Source of the DNA: an uncultured Tropicimonas sp. | GTDB taxonomy: Bacteria; Pseudomonadota; Alphaproteobacteria; Rhodobacterales; Rhodobacteraceae | NCBI GenBank assembly: GCA_947497945.1 | Contig: CANMIP010000002.1 | Location: 248,001 to 312,000, forward strand | Reading direction: 5' to 3' | DNA: 64,000 nt | The notes under the pieces: model-generated | The model's database searches: none | What the model saw: the letters and a program-made list of their open reading frames with translations, nothing else | What the model was told of the DNA's origin: nothing | Position numbers and translations under genes: made by a program | Shown here: piece after piece, positions 50,406-60,225 of the stretch | Numbering within the stretch: the stretch's first letter is position 1 | Layout of the letters: each line of letters starts with the position of its first letter

Positions 50406-52394
50406 CTAAACATCCAACTCCTCCACAAACCGCGCATTCTCCTGAATATACTGGAAGCGCAGTTCCGGCTTTTTCCCCATCAGCCGTTCCACAAGATCCC
50501 CGGTCTCGCCCGGCTCGTCCTCGTCAATGGAAACGCGGATGAGCTTGCGGGTCGCCGGGTTCATCGTGGTGTCCTTGAGGTCCTTGGCGTCCATCTCGCC
50601 CAGGCCCTTGAAGCGGGAGACGTCGATCTTGCCTTTGCCGCCGATGCCCTTGGCGAGCCATTCGTCGCGCTCGGCCTCGTCGAGGCAGTAGACGCGCTTG
50701 GCGCCCTGCGTCAGCCGGTAGAGCGGCGGGCAGGCGAGGTAGAGGTGCCCGGTGTCGATCATCGGGCGCATCTGGGCGAAGAAGAAGGTCATCAGCAGGG
50801 CGGCGATATGGGCGCCGTCGACATCGGCGTCGGTCATGATGATGACCTTGTCATAGCGCAGGTCGTCGAGGTTGAACCTCGTGCCGATGCCAGTGCCGAG
50901 CGCCTGTGTCAGGTCCGAGATCTCGGCATTGGAGCCGAGCTTGGAAGAGGCCGCGCCGAGCACGTTGAGGATCTTGCCGCGCAGGGGCAGCAGCGCCTGC
51001 GTCTTGCGGTTGCGGGCCATCTTGGCGGAGCCGCCCGCCGAGTCGCCCTCGACGATGAAAAGCTCGGTGCCGGCGCGGTTGGTGGCCGAGCAATCGACCA
51101 GCTTGCCGGGCAAGCGCAGCCGTTTGGTGGCCGATTTCCGGGCGGTTTCCTTTTCCTGACGGCGGCGGAGGCGTTCCTCGGCGCGCAGGACGAGGAAGTC
51201 TAGGATGGAGCCTGCCGATTTCGGGTCCGCGACAAGCCAGTTGTCGAAATGGTCGCGCACGGCGTTTTCGGTCATGCGGGCGGCGGATTCGGTTGAGAGG
51301 CGGTCCTTGGTCTGGCCGACAAAGGCCGGGTCCGCGATGAAGCAGGAGACCAGCGCGCAGCCGCCCGAGGTCAGGTCGTCGCGGGTGATCTGCGCGGCCT
51401 TCTTGTTGTTCGACAGCTCGCCATAGGCGCGGATGCCCTTCAGGATCGCGGCCCAGAAGCCCTGCTCATGCGTGCCGCCCTCGGGGGTCGGCACGGTGTT
51501 GCAGTAGGAGTGGAGGAAGCCGTCGCGCGTGGGTGTCCAGTTGATCGCCCATTCGACGAAGCCGGGTTCGCCGAATTTCTCCTGGAAGCTGACCTTGCCG
51601 GCAAAAGGCTGCTCGGCATAGGTGGTCGAGCCGTTCATGGTCTCGCGCAGGTAGTCGGCGAGGCCGCCGGGGAAGTGGAACGTGGCTTCGGTCGGGGTCT
51701 CGCCGTCATCGATCTCGGATTTCCAGCGGATTTCGACGCCGGAGAAGAGATAGGCTTTCGAGCGGATGGATTTGAACAGGCGGGCCGGTTTGAAGCGGTG
51801 ATGGCCGAAGATTTCCTCGTCGGCATGGAAGGTGACCGTGGTGCCGCGCCGGTTTGGCGCCTTGCCGACGACCTCTATGGGGCCGAGCGGGAGTCCACGC
51901 GAGAAACGCTGCTCATAGAGTTGCCGGTCGCGGGCGACCTGGACGACCATACTGTCGGAGAGCGCGTTGACCACGGAGGCGCCGACGCCGTGCAGGCCGC
52001 CGGAGGTCTGGTAGGCCTTGCCGGAGAACTTGCCGCCGGCATGGAGCGTGCAGAGGATCACCTCGAGCGCGGATTTATCCGGGAATTTCGGATGCGGGTC
52101 GACGGGGATGCCACGGCCATTGTCGCGGATGGTGAGGGCGTAATCGGCGTGCAGCTCGACCTCGATCCGGTTGGCATGCCCGGCGACGGCCTCGTCCATC
52201 GAGTTGTCGAGCACCTCGGCGACCATGTGGTGCAGCGCGCGTTCATCGGTGCCGCCGATATACATGCCGGGGCGTTTGCGGACGGGCTCCAGCCCCTCGA
52301 GCACCTCGATGGAGGAGGCGTCATAGGATTGATTGCTATCGCCGCCAGAGAGGAGATCTTCGGGCATGGGGCTGCTCTTCTTCTTGGTGTTCAT
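50406..52394 (-). CDS. parE: DNA topoisomerase IV subunit B
   Basis: ATPase subunit that with ParC decatenates chromosomes. 662 residues from MNTKKKSSPMPEDLLSGGDS. GHKL motifs: VLDNSMDEAVAGHA, RDNGRGIPVD, TSGGLHGVGASVVNALS. Toprim motifs: IVEGDSAGGSAKMARNRKTQ and IIMTDADVDGAHIAALL. Length and the ILNVLGAASSKLGSNAEISD segment favour ParE over GyrB. parC is not nearby. Confidence 0.92.
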   Translation of the reverse strand: MNTKKKSSPMPEDLLSGGDSNQSYDASSIEVLEGLEPVRKRPGMYIGGTDERALHHMVAEVLDNSMDEAVAGHANRIEVELHADYALTIRDNGRGIPVDPHPKFPDKSALEVILCTLHAGGKFSGKAYQTSGGLHGVGASVVNALSDSMVVQVARDRQLYEQRFSRGLPLGPIEVVGKAPNRRGTTVTFHADEEIFGHHRFKPARLFKSIRSKAYLFSGVEIRWKSEIDDGETPTEATFHFPGGLADYLRETMNGSTTYAEQPFAGKVSFQEKFGEPGFVEWAINWTPTRDGFLHSYCNTVPTPEGGTHEQGFWAAILKGIRAYGELSNNKKAAQITRDDLTSGGCALVSCFIADPAFVGQTKDRLSTESAARMTENAVRDHFDNWLVADPKSAGSILDFLVLRAEERLRRRQEKETARKSATKRLRLPGKLVDCSATNRAGTELFIVEGDSAGGSAKMARNRKTQALLPLRGKILNVLGAASSKLGSNAEISDLTQALGTGIGTRFNLDDLRYDKVIIMTDADVDGAHIAALLMTFFFAQMRPMIDTGHLYLACPPLYRLTQGAKRVYCLDEAERDEWLAKGIGGKGKIDVSRFKGLGEMDAKDLKDTTMNPATRKLIRVSIDEDEPGETGDLVERLMGKKPELRFQYIQENARFVEELDV

Positions 52395-52568
52395 TGCCAG
52401 ATGTTGTGGGCCATTTTGACAGGAATGGCCAGTCTGGGGAAGGGGAGCTGTTGACCTCGATGTGCCGGCAGGAAGGGGGCGCAAGGACACTAAGACCGGC
52501 GACACGCCGGACCATACATCCTAATTCCGTACAATTGATTGACAGATTGGATATTTGCCGGCAGATGA

Positions 52569-53057
52569 ATGACCATGGACATGATGGACCGAAAAATTTG
52601 CAGCCTCCTTCAGGCCAATGGCCGCGCCGCCTCTGCCGAACTAGCCGAAGCGATCGGGCTTTCCGTCTCCTCGGCCAATGAGCGCGTCCGGCGTCTCACC
52701 GCCCAGGGGATCGTGACCGGCTGGCACGCAAGCCTGTCTCCGGAAGCCGTTGGCGCCGCGCTCTGCGCGCTGGTTCTGATCGACATGGATTACGCGGGCG
52801 AAGCGGCGGCTTGCGCCGCGCTCGTGGCGCGACCGGAAGTGATGGAGCTGCACCATGTCAGCGGTCCACATTCCTACCTGATGAAGATCCGCGTGAAGGA
52901 CAGCCGCGCCTTGCAAGCCTTCTTGCAGGAGGTCCTCAAGCCGCTGCCCGGCATTCGACGGACCGAAACCCTGCTGTCGCTGGAGGCGCTGAAGGAAAGC
53001 GGCGCCATGCGCATTGACGGCATCGACGGACCCGAAGCGGTGCCGGGAGATGGTTGA
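52569..53057 (+). CDS. Lrp/AsnC-family transcriptional regulator
   Basis: 162 residues. HTH (RKICSLLQANGRAASAELAE, then SVSSANERVRRLTAQGIVTG) and a C-terminal RAM effector domain with the HHVSGPHSYLMKIRVKD turn. It overlaps a LysE-type exporter gene by eight bases, so it probably controls that exporter in response to an amino acid. An ATG a few codons later (MMDRKICSLL) is possible. Confidence 0.9.
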   Translation: MTMDMMDRKICSLLQANGRAASAELAEAIGLSVSSANERVRRLTAQGIVTGWHASLSPEAVGAALCALVLIDMDYAGEAAACAALVARPEVMELHHVSGPHSYLMKIRVKDSRALQAFLQEVLKPLPGIRRTETLLSLEALKESGAMRIDGIDGPEAVPGDG

Positions 53058-53682
53058 GCCATTCATCAAGGGGATCGGCATCGGCTTAGCCATTGCGGCA
53101 CCGGTCGGCCCGATTGGCCTGCTCTGCATTCGCCGGACATTGATGGACGGGCGCGCCGCCGGACTCGCCACCGGGCTCGGCGCGGCAACCGCGGACGGGC
53201 TCTACGGCCTCATGGTGGCGGCGGGCTTCGCCGCGACGGGGATCCTCGTCGCCTTCGCGGAGCCGCTTGCCGTAGCGGGCGGCCTGCTGATCGCCGCGCT
53301 CGGGGCCTTGTCCCTGCGAGGTTATTTCATCGCGCGTGGGTCGGAGGAGCCGGTCGCGGCAGGTCGCGGGCGCCCTTATCGCGGCGTGCTCGCCGCCTGG
53401 GCGACAACCTTCGCTCTGACGCTCTCCAACCCGATGACCATCCTCGCCTTTATCGGCATGATCGCCGCCCTTGGCTCCGCAGCATCCGGCAATCCGGCCG
53501 CACCTTACCTGCTGGTAATCGGCGTGTTCACCGGGTCCGCGCTCTGGTGGATGCTGCTTGTCCAACTTGCCTGCATGGCCGGCAGCCGCATGGACGCATC
53601 CGCACTGCGCTGGCTCGACCTCGCCTCTGGCAGCGTGCTCCTGACCTGGGGTCTGTGGATCGCCCTTGGGGTGTTCCTGTAG
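53050..53682 (+). CDS. LysE-family amino-acid/metabolite exporter
   Basis: 210 residues with six membrane helices. The N-terminal IGLAIAAPVGPIGLLCIRRT is the LysE/RhtB signature, and FALTLSNPMTILAFIGMIAA is the second conserved helix. Starts within the Lrp gene, so substrate export and sensing are coupled. The substrate amino acid is unknown. Confidence 0.9.
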   Translation: MVEPFIKGIGIGLAIAAPVGPIGLLCIRRTLMDGRAAGLATGLGAATADGLYGLMVAAGFAATGILVAFAEPLAVAGGLLIAALGALSLRGYFIARGSEEPVAAGRGRPYRGVLAAWATTFALTLSNPMTILAFIGMIAALGSAASGNPAAPYLLVIGVFTGSALWWMLLVQLACMAGSRMDASALRWLDLASGSVLLTWGLWIALGVFL

Positions 53683-53800
53683 GCGACGCGCCAAGGACAG
53701 AGCGCCCCTGCGGGTTCACATTGCGCAACGCAGGACCGGCCCGACATTCATCCGGCCTCGGCTCAGAGACAAGGCGCGCAGCCCCGCTGCTTCGCGCTAC

Positions 53801-54676
53801 TCACGCAGAGAGCGTCGACCGAACCCATCGCGGACGCCGGGTCATTTCGGCCAGCGACACAGTCGGCGCATGCCGCCCGCCCAGCTTGAGCGTCGCCGCC
53901 TTCAACTCCTCGATCGCCTCGTTCGAATTGGTCGAGAGCGAGTTGGCGGCAATCGGGCGTCCGAATGTCAGCCGGAAGGGCTGCCGGTCCTTGTTCAGCG
54001 TCTCGTGGAAAAGCGTGATGTCCCGCAACGACGGGTGGATCATGTCGAAGAGATAGAACAGCGCCGAGTTGCGGGCCCGCACATTGACCGGAATCACGTC
54101 GAGATTCCATTTGCGCGCAATCATCGCCGCCGAGGCCATCCAGTCGCGCTCATGCAGCTTCAGCCAGCGCCGTTTCGCCAGCCGCCCGGAGGGGAAGATC
54201 ACGCCGATCCGGCCCGCTTCGATCGCCTTGCGCGTATAGGCCATGGTCTCGCGGGTCTTGGCGTGGCTGCGCTTTTCCAGCCGCCATTCGACCGGACAGA
54301 TCATCGTCTCCATCTGCGGCATCACCCGCAGGATATCGGTATTGGCATAGATGAACGGATCCTGCCGCCGCCGCATGATCGCATCCCACAGGATGATGCC
54401 ATCGCCGATCCCGGTCGGATGGTTGGCAACGATCAGCGCGGAGCCGCTGGCGGGTACATTCTCTAGGCCGGAAATCTGCACGTCCCGCGCGATCAGATCG
54501 GCCATGCGCCGCATGATCACGTCATTGGGCTCGTCCTTGAGCTGGGTGCCCAATTCGACCGTCCGGTCATAGCCCAACATGCGGTTGAGCAGTCGGCGGG
54601 AATTGCGGCTGACCGGGTTGTCCTTGAAGAGCCAGGCTGCCCGTTCCTCGATCAGCGGATCAAATCTATCTTGCAT
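53801..54676 (-). CDS. Lysophospholipid acyltransferase family protein, second copy
   Basis: 291 residues. Catalytic motif VANHPTGIGDGIILWDA (H-x5-D) and substrate motif GVIFPSGRLAKRRWLKL. It resembles the protein encoded at 15915 in the motif variant but is only distantly similar otherwise. Possible roles are phospholipid or aminolipid acylation. No partner acyltransferase or ACP gene is adjacent. Confidence 0.82.
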   Translation of the reverse strand: MQDRFDPLIEERAAWLFKDNPVSRNSRRLLNRMLGYDRTVELGTQLKDEPNDVIMRRMADLIARDVQISGLENVPASGSALIVANHPTGIGDGIILWDAIMRRRQDPFIYANTDILRVMPQMETMICPVEWRLEKRSHAKTRETMAYTRKAIEAGRIGVIFPSGRLAKRRWLKLHERDWMASAAMIARKWNLDVIPVNVRARNSALFYLFDMIHPSLRDITLFHETLNKDRQPFRLTFGRPIAANSLSTNSNEAIEELKAATLKLGGRHAPTVSLAEMTRRPRWVRSTLSA

Positions 54677-54982
54677 GGCCTCACCCCAGCAAATTCATGG
54701 GGTTGAAAGAACCCGGCCCGTAATACGGCATTTTCCGACCCCAAGTCTTGCGCCCGTGCGCGCACATTTTTGCAGCGCTACAGAGTCAGCTTATCAGCTT
54801 GATGACAGGTCGTCACGCGCAAGTGAACGCTATGGCGGTTCTCTGCCCCCCAAGAAAAGCTGTTTCTTGGGGCCATGTCATGGCGCGGCGGGGGGCAAGG
54901 ACCGTCAGCGCGGTTCCAAACCCCGCCGGGCGCGAGCCGCGGCACGTGCTGATTCCCCGCATGTCGGGCAAGCGCGATTCGT
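54677..54982. other. Spacer with a perfect hairpin
   Basis: About 300 bases between pepN and the acyltransferase gene. No supported gene. It contains the dyad listed next; frames that stay open run antisense into pepN and lack family resemblance. Confidence 0.45.
54848..54872. repeat. Perfect 10-base-arm hairpin
   Basis: Arms CCCCAAGAAA and TTTCTTGGGG around AGCTG. There is no T-run on either side, so it is not a standard intrinsic terminator. It lies about 170 bases upstream of the acyltransferase start. Confidence 0.6.
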
Positions 54983-57535
54983 TCAATCCCCGAGGATTCG
55001 TCCGACCATCTCGCCGGTGTCGCGACTCAGTCCTGGCGTGGCAGCGAGCCGCCGGAGATTCTCCCGCATCATCCCCTGCCGGTCGGCGTCGTAGCGTCTC
55101 CAGGTCTCGAAGGCGGTGACCATGCGGGCGGTGGTCTGCGGGTTGACCGGATCGAGCCGGATCAGCCAGTCCGCCAGCAGCGCGTAGCTGGCGCCGGAGG
55201 GATCGTGGAACCCCGCCGCGTTCATCGCCAGCCCGCCCATCACCGCACGGAAGCGGTTGGGGTTCTTCCAGTCGAAATCACCATCCTCGGTCAGGCGGCG
55301 GATTGTGGCCGCGGTCTCCTCGGGGGCCGCAAGGCCGGCCTGCAGGCCGAACCACTTGTCCATGACCAGCCGGTCGCCCTGCCACTGCGTGCGGAAGGAC
55401 GCCAGCGCCGCCTCTGCCTTGCCGATCTCAAGCAGGCAGGAGAGCGCGCCGAGCTGCTCGGTCATGTTGTCCGCGGCCTCGTATTGCGCCTGCGCGCGCA
55501 CGCCATCGTCTACGAGACTCAGATAGCCGAGGGCGGCCTGGCGCAGCGCGCGTTGGCCGGCATCCCCGGCAGTCGGCTGGTAGGGGCCGTGGATCGCCAT
55601 CTCGTCATAAAGCTCGTCCAGCACCGGACCGAGCTTGCCCGCGATCGCCTCCCGCAGGCCCTGGCGCGCGGCATGGATGGCCAGCGGATCTGGCGTGCGA
55701 CCGGCTTCGAACAGGGTCTGCGCGAGGTCATCCTGCCCCGGCAGGCCAAGTGCGAGGGCGCGGAAGGCGGGGTCGAGGCTGTCGTCCCGTGCGACGTTTT
55801 CCAGCGCGTCGAGGAACCTCGGATCCGGCGCGGCCTCCTCGGTTATCATGCGCAGCAGGACGTCCTTGGCCAGCGCGCGCCCTGCCTCCCATTTGTTGAA
55901 CGGGTCGGTGTCATGCGCGAGCAGAAAGGCGCGGTCCTCGGCGGAGAGTTCGCGCTCGACGATCACCGGCGCGGAGAAGTCGCGCAGGATCGAGGCCACG
56001 GGTTTCGCCGACAGGCCTTCGAAGGTGAAGCTCTGCTCGGCCTGCGTGAGTTCCAGCACCCTGGTCGGAACAACCTCGTCCCCATTGGCCGAGAGCAGCC
56101 CGACGGCGACCGGGATCAGCAACGGCTGTTTCTCCGCCTGGCCGGGCGTAGGCGGGGTCTGTTGCGACAGGGTGAGCGTGTAGGTGCCGGCGTCGAAGCT
56201 CTCCTCGACCGCAAGGCGCGGCGTGCCGGCCTGGGAATACCAGAGCTTGAACTGCGAGAGATCGCGCCCGGTGGCATCCTCGAAGACCTTCAGCCAGGCC
56301 TCGATCGTCGTTGCCTCGCCATCGTGGCGCTCGAAATAGAGATCGAGCGCCCGGGCGTAACCCTCATCGCCGACCAGGCGCTTGAGCATCCCGATCACCT
56401 CGGCCCCCTTTTCATAGACGGTGGCGGTGTAGAAATTGTTGATCTCGACAAAGCTTTCCGGTCGCACTGGATGGGCCAGCGGGCCATTGTCCTCGCGGAA
56501 CTGGCGGCCACGCAGCGCGAGCACGTCATTGATCCGCTGCACGGCGCGGGAGCGCTCGTCGCCGGAAAACTGCTGGTCGCGGAAGACGGTCAGCCCTTCC
56601 TTCAGGCAGAGCTGGAACCAGTCGCGGCAGGTGATGCGGTTGCCGGTCCAGTTGTGGAAGTATTCATGCGCGATGATGCCCTCGATGCGTTCGAAATTGG
56701 CATCCGTCGCGGTTTCCGGCGAGGCCAGCACGGCCGAGGAGTTGAAGATGTTCAGCCCCTTGTTCTCCATCGCGCCCATGTTGAAATCGTCCACGGCGAC
56801 GATGTTGAAGACGTCGAGATCGTATTCGCGGCTATAGACCTCTTCGTCCCATTTCATCGAGCGCTTGAGCGCATCCATGCCAAAGGCGCATTTCTTCAGG
56901 TCGGGCTCGCGGACCCAGATATTCAGCTCGACATCCCGGCCGGACCGGGTGGTGAAGCGGTCGGGATGGTTGACGAGATCGCCCGCCACCAGCGCAAAGA
57001 GATAGGCCGGCTTCGGCCAGGGGTCGGACCATTCCGCCCAGCCCTCGCCCTCGGCCTGCTTGTTGCCGTTGGAGAGCAGCACCGGCAGATCGCTCTCGAT
57101 GCGGACATCGAAGGGCGCCATCACGTCGGGCCGGTCGGGATAGTAGGTAATCTTGCGGAACCCCTCCGCCTCGCATTGCGTGCAATACATGCCGCTCGAC
57201 ATGTAGAGCCCTTCCAGCGCGGTGTTGGTCTCTGGGCTGATCTCGACCTCGGCTTCCCAGGTGAAGGCCCCCTCGGGGATATCGACGGTGATGCCATGCT
57301 CGGCGGGCTGCGGGGTCACGTCACGGCCATCGATCCTTGCCCAGAGCAGCTTGAGCGCCTCGCCATGCAGGAAGAATGGACCGCCGGCGCTTTCGGGATT
57401 GGGCTCGAAAGCGATCTTCGAAATCACCCGCGTCGCCTGCGGCGCGAGACGGAAGGTGAGATGGACCTGCGTCACGCGATGCGTGAAGGGCGCGTAATCG
57501 GCGAGAAATACGGTCTTCTGATTGTCCTGGGACAT
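54983..57535 (-). CDS. pepN: Aminopeptidase N
   Basis: M1-family zinc aminopeptidase. 850 residues from MSQDNQKTVFLADYAPFTHR (an upstream ATG adds a basic low-complexity lead). The substrate motif GAMENKGLNIFNS and the zinc site HEYFHNWTGNRITCRDWFQL with the downstream KEGLTVFRDQ are intact. It is the E. coli-type cytoplasmic PepN. Monocistronic by appearance. Confidence 0.95.
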   Translation of the reverse strand: MSQDNQKTVFLADYAPFTHRVTQVHLTFRLAPQATRVISKIAFEPNPESAGGPFFLHGEALKLLWARIDGRDVTPQPAEHGITVDIPEGAFTWEAEVEISPETNTALEGLYMSSGMYCTQCEAEGFRKITYYPDRPDVMAPFDVRIESDLPVLLSNGNKQAEGEGWAEWSDPWPKPAYLFALVAGDLVNHPDRFTTRSGRDVELNIWVREPDLKKCAFGMDALKRSMKWDEEVYSREYDLDVFNIVAVDDFNMGAMENKGLNIFNSSAVLASPETATDANFERIEGIIAHEYFHNWTGNRITCRDWFQLCLKEGLTVFRDQQFSGDERSRAVQRINDVLALRGRQFREDNGPLAHPVRPESFVEINNFYTATVYEKGAEVIGMLKRLVGDEGYARALDLYFERHDGEATTIEAWLKVFEDATGRDLSQFKLWYSQAGTPRLAVEESFDAGTYTLTLSQQTPPTPGQAEKQPLLIPVAVGLLSANGDEVVPTRVLELTQAEQSFTFEGLSAKPVASILRDFSAPVIVERELSAEDRAFLLAHDTDPFNKWEAGRALAKDVLLRMITEEAAPDPRFLDALENVARDDSLDPAFRALALGLPGQDDLAQTLFEAGRTPDPLAIHAARQGLREAIAGKLGPVLDELYDEMAIHGPYQPTAGDAGQRALRQAALGYLSLVDDGVRAQAQYEAADNMTEQLGALSCLLEIGKAEAALASFRTQWQGDRLVMDKWFGLQAGLAAPEETAATIRRLTEDGDFDWKNPNRFRAVMGGLAMNAAGFHDPSGASYALLADWLIRLDPVNPQTTARMVTAFETWRRYDADRQGMMRENLRRLAATPGLSRDTGEMVGRILGD

Positions 57536-57767
57536 CGGGAATTCTCCGGCTGAGAGGCTTGCGCGCACCCTAGGACGCGCCAGCCGCGCCCGCAATCAGG
57601 TTGCTGCGGCAGGCCCCGCTCCTGGCAGGGCCGATCGCGGAGACATGCCTGACGCACAAAATGGCTCCGTCGAGCGCGGAACGGGGCGCGAAGGACGATC
57701 ATCGCACTCGCAACGATTCTTTAACTGCACAGTTGATTGGCGTAAAAAATCACGGCATGATTAAAAA

Positions 57768-58163
57768 ATGACCGCAATAAGAACGCTTCTGATTGCCACG
57801 CTGCTTGTTCTCCCCGGCCACCGGCTCTTGGCCGAACGATCCGAACTGCCTGAGATTGCACGCAACTTCGCCTCCTGCGCCGGACGGCTGACGGCGCTGA
57901 TGCATCATCAGTGGCTACTGGCAGAATCCGACGCGCAACAGACCGAGGCATGGCGCTCTACAATGATCGACTTGCTGGATGCAACGCTGCCCGGCAATGC
58001 ACGGGCGGGCCGCGAGGCGCTGCACTATCGCTCTGCCGCGCGCCAGGCCCATGCAGCCCTCCTCTCCCGCGCGACCTTCAACGAGAATGGGCGCGATGCC
58101 GGCTGGGCAAGACGACGGGCGGAGGCCGAGATCGCCCAATGCCAGGCCTTGATGATCTGGTAG
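57768..58163 (+). CDS. Small exported hypothetical protein
   Basis: 131 residues. A signal peptide-like N-terminus (TAIRTLLIATLLVLPGHRLL) precedes a helical domain with two cysteines (FASCAGRLTALMHH and AEIAQCQALMIW) that could form a disulphide. An A+T-rich promoter-like region precedes it. The family is not recognised. It is convergent with the PAAR gene six bases away. Confidence 0.65.
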   Translation: MTAIRTLLIATLLVLPGHRLLAERSELPEIARNFASCAGRLTALMHHQWLLAESDAQQTEAWRSTMIDLLDATLPGNARAGREALHYRSAARQAHAALLSRATFNENGRDAGWARRRAEAEIAQCQALMIW

Positions 58164-58169
58164 GGCCGG

Positions 58170-58472
58170 TCAGCCGCCGACGATGACTGTCGGGCAGCCG
58201 CTGACAATCGTGCCGCCATGGCCTGTCGTGTCTCCGATCCGGACCTGGGGACGCTTGCCCACAAGCACCGTCGTCGAGCCCATCGCGGTGACATCCGGCG
58301 GACCGACGCAGACCGCCATGTTGCCGATTGGCGCCGCGGGCATCATGCCGACAAGCACGTTGACGACGCAGGGCGGAAGGATCGGACCGCCGACATGCGG
58401 AACCGGCGGCACCGAGGGCGTCACCATCGGGCAGACATGCATGTCGGAAATACGCGCAGCAGGCATGGGCAT
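58170..58472 (-). CDS. PAAR-domain protein
   Basis: 100 residues built of short repeats with the PAAR pattern: MPAARISDMHVCPMVTPS, PAAPIGNMAVCVGPP and RIGDTTGHGGTIVSGCPTVI. PAAR proteins form the sharpened tip on the VgrG spike of type VI secretion systems. No vgrG, tss or effector/immunity gene is in the window, and the protein has no C-terminal extension, so it is an orphan tip protein whose partner must be elsewhere. Confidence 0.88.
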   Translation of the reverse strand: MPMPAARISDMHVCPMVTPSVPPVPHVGGPILPPCVVNVLVGMMPAAPIGNMAVCVGPPDVTAMGSTTVLVGKRPQVRIGDTTGHGGTIVSGCPTVIVGG

Positions 58473-58592
58473 GGGCGCCCTCCTTCCGGAAAATCAATGC
58501 CTCAGCGTAACGCGCCGGCGAGGCGCCGGTCGAGACTTTTCATCCACGTATTTTCCCTTGTACCTCAGGTATCAATCGCTTAGATCTTCGGC

Positions 58593-60143
58593 ATGACCGA
58601 GATCGAATTGAAGTTCGTCCTGGACGAAGAAGGTGTCAAACGCCTGCGGAGCCGGCTGAAGTCCCTCAATCTGGATGAAAGCGCCGTGCGCACGCGAAGC
58701 TTGCGCAGCGTCTATTACGACACGGCCGAACACGGGTTGCGCAAGGCGGGGATCGCGCTGCGGCTTCGCCGCGACGGCCGGCGCTGGCTTCAAACGGTGA
58801 AAGCGGGCACGACCATCAATGGCGGGCTTCTGCGCGCGCGGGAGGTCGAGGTTCCGGCGCCGGGCGGACGGCTGGACCTGTCCATGATCCCGACCGTGGC
58901 GATCCGCGCCGAGGTCGAGAACGTGATTGGCGAGGCGGAGCTGCAAGTAGTCTGCGAGACGCAGATGAAGCGGAGTTCCTCGGTGCTGACGCTGGAGCGC
59001 GGCGCTCGGATCGAGCTTGATCTCGATATCGGCGAGATCGTTGCCGGCGAGCTGAAGGAGCCCTTCCGCGAGGCCGAGCTGGAGCTGCTAGAGGGCGACA
59101 TAGACTCGCTCTACGACCTGACCCAGATGCTCTTCCCCGAAGGCGGGCTGCACCTGTCGAGCATGTCGAAATCGGCCCGCGGCTACATGCTGGCCGAGAC
59201 CGGCAAGATCCAGACCGACCCGTTACCGCGCAACGCCATGCCCGTGCCGCTGGTCTCGGAGATGACCTCCGAAATCGCCGCGCGGGATGTGCTGCGCGAG
59301 TGTTTCGAGCAGATTTCCGCGAATACCGAGGTCGTGCTGTTCACCGACGCGCCGGAAGGCCCGCACCAGCTGCGGATCGGGCTACGGCGGCTTCGGGCCG
59401 CCTTTGGCATGTTCAAGCCGGTGATCGGACATCCGGAGATGCTGCGGCTGAACGCGGAGGCCAGGCAGCTCGGCGCGCGGGTTGGCGCGCTGCGCGACCT
59501 CGACGTGGTGATCACCGACATCATCGATCCCGAGCATGCGCTTCATCCGGAAGAGCAGGGTTTCAACGCCCTGCGGCAGGCGATCGAGACGCGGCGGGTC
59601 GCGGTCCGCAAGGAGTTGCGGGGCTATCTTCGATCCGAGGCCGCACAGAAGTTCCAGATCGATCTCGCGCGCTTCATCGAGACGCGGCGCTGGCTGGCTC
59701 CGGAAGATTTCGAACAGACCGCGCGCCTGGCGCAGCCGATCCGCGAGCTGTCGGGCAAGGCGCTCGGCAAGCGCTGGAAGAGCTGTGTGAAACATGCGCA
59801 TGGCATCGACCACCTGACGATCGAGGAACGCCACGAGTTGAGAAAGGAGTTGAAGAAGCTCCGCTACACGATTGAATTTCTTGGGCCTCTCTATTCCCAG
59901 AAGAAGGTGGCGACCTTCGTCAAGAAGATGAAGCGGATGCAGAACATCTTTGGCGACCTCAATGACCTGGCCATGGCCGAGGAGCTTCTGTGCAAGCCCG
60001 ACAGCCCCGGCGCCCGCAACGCCAATGCGCAGCGCTCGGTCGGCTGGGTGCTGGGGGCACGCACGGTCAAGGCCGAGGCCGCCTGGGCGCATGCGCGCGA
60101 ACTCTGGCACGGGGTCGTCGAAACCGGGCCATTCTGGAAATAG
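58593..60143 (+). CDS. CYTH-CHAD domain protein
   Basis: 516 residues. The N-terminal CYTH domain (about 1-200) starts with the ExExK signature MTEIELKFVLDE and has RSVYYDTAEHGLRKAGIALR. The C-terminal CHAD domain (about 225-515) is helical with conserved histidines, for example GPHQLRIGLRRLRAAFGMF and LTIEERHELRKELKKLRYTI. Such fusions hydrolyse triphosphate and bind polyphosphate. It probably binds polyphosphate granules; no ppk is nearby. Confidence 0.9.
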   Translation: MTEIELKFVLDEEGVKRLRSRLKSLNLDESAVRTRSLRSVYYDTAEHGLRKAGIALRLRRDGRRWLQTVKAGTTINGGLLRAREVEVPAPGGRLDLSMIPTVAIRAEVENVIGEAELQVVCETQMKRSSSVLTLERGARIELDLDIGEIVAGELKEPFREAELELLEGDIDSLYDLTQMLFPEGGLHLSSMSKSARGYMLAETGKIQTDPLPRNAMPVPLVSEMTSEIAARDVLRECFEQISANTEVVLFTDAPEGPHQLRIGLRRLRAAFGMFKPVIGHPEMLRLNAEARQLGARVGALRDLDVVITDIIDPEHALHPEEQGFNALRQAIETRRVAVRKELRGYLRSEAAQKFQIDLARFIETRRWLAPEDFEQTARLAQPIRELSGKALGKRWKSCVKHAHGIDHLTIEERHELRKELKKLRYTIEFLGPLYSQKKVATFVKKMKRMQNIFGDLNDLAMAEELLCKPDSPGARNANAQRSVGWVLGARTVKAEAAWAHARELWHGVVETGPFWK

Positions 60144-60225
60144 GCGCGGGCCGGGCGAGAGGGCTTTTCTTGCCGGAACATCCGTTGCACTCTGCGCGCG
60201 GGTTGTACGGCCGGGAGAAGGCAGC

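Noticed and set aside
56436-56450. FNR-like TTGAT-N4-ACAA sequence
   Set aside because: Imperfect and inside pepN coding sequence.
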